From Capitulum mitella (Eukaryota; Arthropoda; Thecostraca; Pollicipedomorpha; Pollicipedidae), in contig CP099842.1 in NCBI GenBank assembly GCA_030062745.1, forward strand, positions 31,534,901 through 31,598,900: 64,000 bases of DNA, written 5' to 3'. Numbering within the stretch: the stretch's first letter is position 1; every line of letters begins with the position of its first letter. Both the position numbers and the translations under genes were made by a program. The notes below the pieces were generated by a model. That model saw only the letters and a program-made list of their open reading frames with translations, did no database searches and was not told the origin of the DNA. Positions 23,901 through 32,900 of the stretch are shown piece by piece.

Positions 23901-26900
23901 CTCGTGAGGCAGCTGTCAACTCTAGAGTACCTGGAATGAAGAAGATGATACGGCTATGATTTGGACTTCGGATAAGCAAGCAGAAGTCTGGACAGCTTGG
24001 GAAATGTATCCTTCCTCGTAGCCAAAAACAAGTACTCAAAACGATGTAAGTAAAGCGCAAATAGCCAAGAGGACAAGAAAGCAAACGCACCGGCATGAAG
24101 TAAAACACCAAAATCGGACCAAAACATCAAGATTTGCTAAACTCATCTAGATAACCTAACCGAATTTGTTCGCCATGCAACATTTGCATCTCAGATAAAC
24201 GTTTGGCATGTGAACCTCGATATACCCATTCTGTCATCGTGACCTGCCGCTTCACGGAGCCCGGCGGAGGACTCACAGACGAACGACGTTTCGCCGAGGT
24301 AGCCGGTCCGGTTGAGCCGCACCTCCAGATAGGAGGCCGTCTCGTTCACTCGGTAGCTCGCCGTGCCGAACGACACCCAGCACCAGGCCAGGCTGAAGGT
24401 CAGGTCGCGCACGCGATTCCCAGCTGCGAGCAGAACGCAGCTCGTGACCCGCACGCAGCTACAAACAGCGTGCCTTTCGATGTGTGACACTTTTGCCACC
24501 AAAGAGGTAGATATAAGCTGCGGCCGGAGCCACAGAAGTTAGACTGCAGCGAGTCTAACGCTGTCTGCAGCGAGTCTGGCTCAGTGCAAAGCAGTGACCA
24601 AAGGCTCGACAGCAGACACGCGGGGGTCTGTCACATACCTCACTAACGTACCAACTGCGCCAGGGGTGCCAGGGACGCCTCTTCAACTTCTATCAAGTTT
24701 ACGGTTAGGTTCTATGCTTCGCATGGAAAGCATTGTCCTAAAACCCCCCTCTCCCAGCCGCCCCCTCCAACGTTCGACTATTTCGCGTCGCTCAGTAACT
24801 CTCGGCAGCCCGCCCAGGTGCCGACGCGCCATCAGCTGATGGCTCGCGCCGCCCACGCCGCCGGTGCGCCGCCAACTGCCGAATTATGCGGCGGCGCGAG
24901 TGGCGACGATTTGTCTGTGTGGCGGGCGGCGCGGCGCCTGACCGCGGCCTGATGGATGTGGCGCGGGCCGGCTGGCGGGACGCCCGGCCAGCCGCCGATC
25001 TCCGACAGATAGCGGCCGGTAAGTACCGCGCACTGATGGTAATGGCACCCGCCCGAATATCATTGGCCTGGACTGGCGCTGTTCGGCCCGGTGCCGGCTG
25101 ACGATACGCGGCGGTAGTGACTGATGAGTGGAGACAGGTGTCGTCTTCCTGTGACGGAAGCGTGCTTTGTTTGAATATGGCGTCGAATTTGCGCAGGAAA
25201 AGGGAGCGATGGGTGCCGTAGGTTCTCTAAAAGCGATGCATTCAAAGCAGTGTAGGGTGCTGTAAGCCGCATCAGTTTCAAAACACTTCGGTTAGTTGTT
25301 ATGAAGCAGAAGATGGTATGCAGATGACGGTTTCGAATTCAGGTAATCTAAACACTATTAGGCTATTGAGCGATGTTTGACTGCTGCCGACAAATGGTGT
25401 CGACGTCCCCATCTGAAGTCCAGTTTCGTAAACACCTCATATCGTGAGACGTTTACCTCAGATAGCCTGACGGCATGAATACGAATCGGGCATGTACGTC
25501 CCCGAGCGAACGCACATTCGTCAACCTCCAAAGGTTGACGAATTTATGAGCTGTGGTGCTCAAAACCGTCTCCATTGCCCCTGGTCCGCAGCCTTCGCTC
25601 AGGGCTCCCTCAGCGTCACGTCCCCTCACCTTCGTCCTGCACGTCGTAGACGAAGCTGTCTCGTGACGTGGTGGCGTTGGCGTCCTCGGCCAACAGGTAA
25701 GCCACCTCCCGCCGCTTCAGCTTCCCTGCGAGCGCAGCAGAGCGGCAGTTATGCGTGGAATTCGCGCCCGGCCCGTCGAGCGCGTCCGTAATTGTTTTCT
25801 CATTGTTTGTTTAGCGGCGGTGCTGCCGGCCGTGATCGATGCCACGTCCGGTAACAATTGGTAATCCGATTGTAAATTCGAGCCGTCTGCACAGATACCT
25901 GCATGGTAACGAGTTCCGCACCTGGCGGAGGCGGCCAGGTCCTGGGGGGGGGGTGCGGCGACTCCCCTGGGCCCTCCCGCGGTACAGCGGGTACGGCGGG
26001 CCTGTGTGTACTGCCGGTCATCGCCACGGAGGAAGCAGCGAACGCGCCAAGGCATCACGTGAGCGGCCGCTAAAATCAATAACACGCCTTGCGGGACGCG
26101 TTACGAACCAGGCCTGTTCGTTTCGCAGCAAGAATATGAAAAACATGCTCTGAAATGCGACTGTAGCTCTAAATATGGTTTAACAAATTTGTTTCTCTGC
26201 GTTGCATTTTGCAGTGTACTGCATATTTGCGATCTGTTTCAGCATACGTGCTCGTGGAGTTCCAGTTCAAACGTCACGCGCGGTCATGATATTGTCGTTC
26301 CAGGGCGGTTCAAAAACACCCGTGGAAAATAGACCTGAAAGTGGCATTGCTCCCGCAATAGCTTTATGGACACCTTTAATCTTGCAATCTAACGCCTTGT
26401 GGATATTTTAGCAAGACTCTTAAAAACTTCAGCCATATTCTGGCGGAAACTTCATTATTCGGTGCCAACTTGTTGCGAAGTTGACGAGTGGGCACGAAAA
26501 TGACGAAAATGTTGTGGCCGGGACGGTCCGCTGATATTTTTATTTCTATGTTTATCTTTTTGCAATATGAGATTCACTCTGCCTACGACGTCATTCGTAA
26601 ATAAATTCCAACTGCACTGTGATGAAGTTTGTACTGCGTTGCGGTACTTCTTGACATACGTTAACAGAACGTTACGTCTAACCATTTGACTCACGAATGT
26701 GCCGCTGGTGCTGACGCATAGTTTTAGTGAATAGTGTGGATCCCACGGTTTCTGTCAGTTTCGTGAATCCGTGACTGCAAATTAATCTTGTGCCTTGGAA
26801 AGCAGCAAATTAAGGGTGTATTAAAAAAAGATTAAGAAAAAACATTGGCAGTCGTCACTCGAAACGTTTCAAAAGCTCATCGGAGTTTTAGTTTTCCAGT

Positions 26901-29900
26901 TTTACACCGGCGTTAGCACGTAAGTGCTAACTGAGCAACTGCTTCACCCCGTGAAGACTAGCGGAGTCGTGTTCTAGGAGGTTGTTTCAATACGGGAAGG
27001 CGCCTCGTCTCGCACGTATGGCAGGTTATGATGTATGGAAGCATATGCAAATTCACGGGTATGTGCTCTGGTTCAGACGTGTTTACTCACACTCCACCTC
27101 ATTGATGGTCGGCAACACATTGATGAAGACCGCTTTGCTCATGTTCAGCGATACCTGAGGTAAATGAAATGATAGTCCTCTGAATTGGCTATGAGGGTAG
27201 CTGAACACTGGCAACAGGGTTTTCGTAACGTCTGCACACATTAGTTATGAAAGTCCTGACTATTGCCATGTGTTTGACCGAATTGTGGCGCAGAACGTTT
27301 TTGATGCTGACAGGGCCAGAACCATTTTGAGGTAAGTTTTCTCTTTTTACAACCAGAGGGTTCACGTTAAACTTATGCCAGGCTGGTTGGGCTGCTCTCT
27401 TCCTGCCCCATAGTACTTTAACAATGGAACGTTTAGTTCAAGGGGCTGTCCCACACTTAATGTAGTGATGAAAGGTTCAAGGGCTCGAGCGGATCGCACC
27501 TGACATCTATTTGTGGACGCCCATAGTTGCGAAAACCGGGTGCTTGCGGCTAAATTCGAATACTGCTATTTTCCAGCCGCATTCCTTCATTTCAGGTGTG
27601 TGGGGACTACAACGTTACACGTGGCCGGTGGAGATTAGACCAGATTTCCCCCGAGGATCGTTCGATCAGAGCACCAAGCGGTCAACAGCGTCTGTGCCGT
27701 TTCCGTCACCAGAGATGGGTTCCGAGGGACCGTGTTTGCATCATTTGGTCTGCTGCTGGAATGATCGTGCAACAGTCTTCTGTTTTCTCATGGGAGCCAC
27801 ATTCGTGTTTCAGTGGCTTCGCCACGGAGCGACGCTCGCGAGACAGTGTTCTGAGGGCAGCCTCGGTTGTGTCACGGCCGCGCTCAGCTGACTGTCGGCA
27901 CCGGGCGCCCCCCAGGCCGGCCCTTGACTGATCGGCCGGCGGGGGCGCTCATTAATGCAGGGCACGATGGGAAGCGGTGGAGGTGGCGAGGGCACCTCGG
28001 GCGCGACAAGGCAAACAACATCGGCCGACCGGTGGCGGCGGCGGCGGCGGCGGCGGCGGCAGCTCAAACGAACCGACCGGCCGACTGCGAGGGCTGGCCG
28101 ACCGCGGGCCGGGAGGAGAGGGAAGGCGCCGGCGGAGAGGAGAGCCGCGCGGAGACACGTGGCGCACGAACGGAGACAACACGAGAGACACCAGAGTCTT
28201 TTCGTATACGAATAGTGTGAATCGTATTATACTGTATTGTATTATATTATATATCATATGACTTATATTACGCATTTTGTGTTATATAAAATATATAGTA
28301 TATATGATATAAACATATTAAACTATATGAGTCACGGGGAGGGGGGCGAAGGGACATGGGTGAAGAAAACATATGGATGGATATGAGGATGGGGAGAAGG
28401 GACATAAAGATTGACAGAAGAGACATATGGACAGAAAGAACAGGGAAGAAACGGACGAAGAAGGCATTAAGAGGAGCTTGTTTGACCGAGGTAAGACTAA
28501 CACGCAGGGACAAAAAAGTGCTCCAAGAAAATGTGCCTGGTAAAAAATAACCCCTAGGATCGGTTTCCACACGAACGAAAGAATTTCCGTTTAGGCGCCA
28601 TACGTGCTGAATAACTGTGTGTTATTGAAACGGAGAAAGGCCAGCTTGCGGAAGTAACAAGAGTATAATACGTACACTGTAATAAATCCTCGTTAACGGA
28701 TCACTCGTGAGCACCTTGTTGCCACCTTAAAGACGTGAAGATTCTACGATGTGGCGCGGGATCAAAGAGCCGCCGTAATTCGTGGAGTTCGACTCCGCCC
28801 AGTTGTAACGAGGCCCGGCCGCAGCCACTACATTCCGCCGCGCCTACCATCCGCGAACGCCGCGATTGATTAATTCGCGGCGAAATCGGACCCAGGTACG
28901 CGCTGCCGGCGGTGATTACGACAAGCACGGCCATTAACTGGCCCGGCCGACCACCGGGCGGGAGGCCATCAGGCGCCGGACTGACCAGCAGCGGACGGCA
29001 CGTGCGCCTGATGTGGCGTCCCCCGGCGCTCGCGGCGGGGTGCAGCGGGGGCGGGGCGGCCGGCAGAGAGCAGACACCGCTCATTACCGATAAGAATTTA
29101 CAGCGGGGTTTATGATGCAGCCGGTGAATTGGTGCAATTTTATCGGGCGAGAGCGGAGACGATGAGAGGCGGGAGATCTGTTTCGATTAGACGCCGCTGC
29201 AGGGAGAGGGTGACTGACTCCAAGCGCCGCGGTGTTAACTGACTCTGTTAAAACAGTTAACTTGACCCCCGCGGAGCAGAAAATCGTTCCCATTTATCTC
29301 AGCAGGAACGTTGTTAGCATGTTCAACGCAGGTGGTTTTATTGCTTAGGTCCAGTCAGCAAGGGCGGGTATCGTCTTGGTCTGTTGCGGAGCTTCAGCGT
29401 TCACTTACATGTCGAAAGAAACGCAGGATATATTGGGCTGAAATGTAAATAATCCGAACGAGATATCCTGCAATTACAAAATCGTGCCTTTCAAATAACT
29501 GGAACCCCTCCATTTGTCCTGGATAGTGCTACACGAAGTTGTTAAGAGGTTTTACACACAAACAGCCGCCTTTCCGGACGGAGCAGGTTGTTGAACTCGC
29601 GTCGACCGCGTAAATATATTTCGTTTCCACGGTTATTCCTTCTTTGTGCGACGTCGCCCCTATTTCAGTTGTACCAAACTCCGTTATCTTTGGCAACGCC
29701 GCAGCAAATCTGTGTTACCGGCTACCGCCCCGGGGTCACTCCACTGTCTGAAATGTTTCCATCGCCCATTGTTCTGTCGTCGTTTGTTACGCACGTGATT
29801 TTGTCGTCTCGGGAACCTCTCACCCTATGTTAACTGGCTCCAGTTCTCTCTCGCCCTGAGTTAGATGCCCGTCCCTGCAGAGGCTCTCATTCTGCGGGCG

Positions 29901-32900
29901 AAGTTGATAACGATCGGGCTAGAGAGCATGTCCCTGTGGTCTCTCACCCTGGGTGAAGCTGCTGACGGTCTGGTTGGAAAGCATGTCTCTGTGGAGGCCT
30001 CTCACCCTGAGTAAAGTTGCTGACGGTCTGGTTGGAGAGCAGGTCGACGATGGCGCCGTGCTCGGGGCCGGCGGTGACCTGCAGGAGCAGCTCGTTCTCG
30101 GCCGAGTCCGGGTCGCTGAAGCGCAGCTCGGCCGGGCCGAGCACGGCGCCGAGCCGGCCGCCGGCCAGCCGGCCGAGCGCCGTCAGCCGGCGCGCCGGCT
30201 CCGGCCGCGGCGGACGGTCGTCCACGGCCAGCACGCGGATCCGCAGCTGCGTCGGCTGGCGCGTGCCGTTCACCGTGTCCGGGTAGACGTAGTACATGGG
30301 GTCGGCGCCGTCCGACACGACGAAGCTGAAGCGGTCGGCGCCGGCCGGCTCGCCGCCGCCGTGCCGGTACGAGATCATGCTGTGGTCGAGGTCGAGCTGC
30401 GTGAACTGGCGCGCCGGCCGGCTCCGGTTGAACAGGAGGCGGCCGAAAGCGCGGCGGCTCGACGACCGTGTAGAGCAGCCGCTCGGGCGTCGTGTCGCGG
30501 TCGTCCAGCTTCAGCTCGAACGGCGTGATGACGCGCTCGGCGCCCTCCTCCACCTGCACGTCCTCCTTGAACAGCACCGGCCGCTTGTTGTCGACCGGCA
30601 GCAGCGAGATGCGGAACGTGCGCGACACGGCGTGCACGCCGTCGCTGACGGCGAACTCGAAGCTGTCGGCGCGCTGCTCCTGCTCCGGGTGGTGCACGTA
30701 GCGGACCAGGCCGCCGGCCAGCTGCAGCTGCGTGAACTCGGCCAGCGGCTGGCCGGGCCGGCCGGCCAGCTGCAGGTGGCCGTGCGCTGGCGGCCGCGTC
30801 AGCCGGTACGTCAGCCGCGCGTCGTCGCTGTCGACGTCGCTGCTGCTCAGCACGTCCGTGGTGAGCACGGCCGTGCCGCCCTCGGGCAGTCGCAGGCCGC
30901 GGCTGACCGCGCGCGGGTACGCGCGGTCGCCGCCGGCCACCGTCACCAGCAGCTGCCGGTCCATCAGCAGGTTGGCGCCGTCGCTGACGTCGAAGCGGAA
31001 GCCGTCGTCGCCGCCGGCGCCGTCGTGTGCGTACCGAAGCCGGCCGGCGGCCAGGTCCGGCTGCGTGAAGTTGTCGCCGGCGGCGAGCGCCCGCCGCGCG
31101 CCGTCCGTCTCCAGCGTCAGCTGGCCGTGGCGGGGCGCCGAGCGCAGCACGAACGTGAGCGCCTCGGCCGGCGTGTCCAGGTCGGAGGCGCTGAGCAGCG
31201 CCGCCGACAGCGTGGCGGCGCCGCCGGCCGCCACGCGCAGGCCGCGGTTCACCGTCAGCGTCGGCGCCTCGTCGTCGACGGGCAGCACGCGCACGCGCAC
31301 GCGGCCGCTCACCGCGTGGCCGGCGTGGCCGTCCTCCAGCCGGAAGCCGAACCCGTCGGCGGCCGTCTCCGAGTCGTCGTGCGAGTAGACGAGCGCCATC
31401 TGGCCGCGCAGGTCATCGGCTGAGAAGACCCGCGCCGGCTCGCCGCGCAGCAGGAGCCGGCCGTGGAGCGGCGGCTCAATGACCCGGAAGGTCAGCGCGT
31501 CCGGCGGCCGGTCGGCGTCGCTCGCAGAGAGCAGCTCCGAGTCGACGGCCAGGTCGCCGCCCTCCAGCACGACCAGCTCGCGCACGAGCGCGCGCGGCCG
31601 CTCGTCGTTGCTGGGCCGGATCAGCACGCGCACGGTGGCCGGCGCTGAGCTGCCGACGCCGTCCGAACAGCTGACGCTGAAGTTGTCGGCGCGAGGCTCC
31701 ACGCCCTGGTGCACGCTCTGCACGTAGCGGACGGCGCCGTCGCGCAGCTCGGCCGCCGAGAAGGCCGACACGGCGCCGGCGCGCGCCAGCTCGGAGCCGG
31801 CTGGCGGCGCCGTGCTCTCCAGGTAGCCGACGTGCGGCCGCCGCTCCACCACGCACTCGAGCCGCTCCTCGGGCGTGTCGGCGTCGGAGACGGTGAGCAT
31901 GTTGGGCGGCAGCGGCGCGCGCGCGCCCTCGTCGACGTACAGCGCGCCGTCCGCGACTGCCAGCAACGGCCGCCGGTCGTCCACCGGCCGGATGGTGACG
32001 TTGACCGACACGCGGTCGCCGCCGGCGCTGGCCAGGTCTGAGAGCGCCAGCAGGAAGGCGTCGGCGCGCGGCCGCGGTCCGATCTCGCCGCCCGTGTGTC
32101 GGTAGCTGACGCGGCCGGCCTCCAGCTGCGGCAGCGTGAACCGCTCGGACGGCGCGCCGTCCACGCAGACGGCACCCTCGGTCGGCGCGCGCTCCACCAG
32201 GAAGGTGAGCCGGGCGGGCTCCGAGTCCGGGTCGGCGGCCGGCAGCAGGGCGGCCGAGAGCGGCGCCGCGCCGCCCTCGTCCACCGTCAGCCGCAGTGCG
32301 CCGGCGGCCAGCACCCGCGGCGGCTGGTCGTCGACCTGGGCGATGCTGATGGGGAAAACGACCGGCACCGTCTGGCGGCCGTCGGTGACCTCGAGTCGCA
32401 GCCGGTCCTCGGTGCCCTCCGAGCCGTCGTGCATGTACAGCACGCGGCCGGCGGCCAGGCTGGCGCGCCAGAAGTGCTCGCCGGCGCTCAGGTTCCTCCC
32501 GTCGACGCTGAGCGCGCCGCGCTCCGGCGGCGCCGTCAGCACGAAGCGCAGCTCGTCGGCCGGCGTGTCCGGGTCTGAGGCGTCCAGCAGGCCGGTGGTG
32601 ATGACGCCCACGCCGTCCTCGGGCACGGCGCGCAGGCCGGCGCTGGTGACGCGCGGCGGCCGGTCGTCGACCGGCGTCAGGAACACGGTGAACACCTGGT
32701 CGCGCAGCGTGTTGCCCGGCGCGTCGGCCACGCTGAAGGCGAACTGCAGCACGCGCGGTAGCACGCCCAGCTCGCCGACCGTCGGCAGGAACGCCACCTT
32801 GTGGTGGTTCACCTGCGCCTGCGTGAAGTTGGTGACGCGCTGCTCGGGCCGCTCGGTGAGCACCAGGTGACCGGGCGCGGCCTCCAGGGGCAGTGGCGCG

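Noticed and set aside
28268-28570. Ser/Phe/Leu-rich 100-codon minus-strand frame
   Set aside because: It is an antisense of a purine-rich low-complexity stretch in FREM2 intron 1, with no conserved features.
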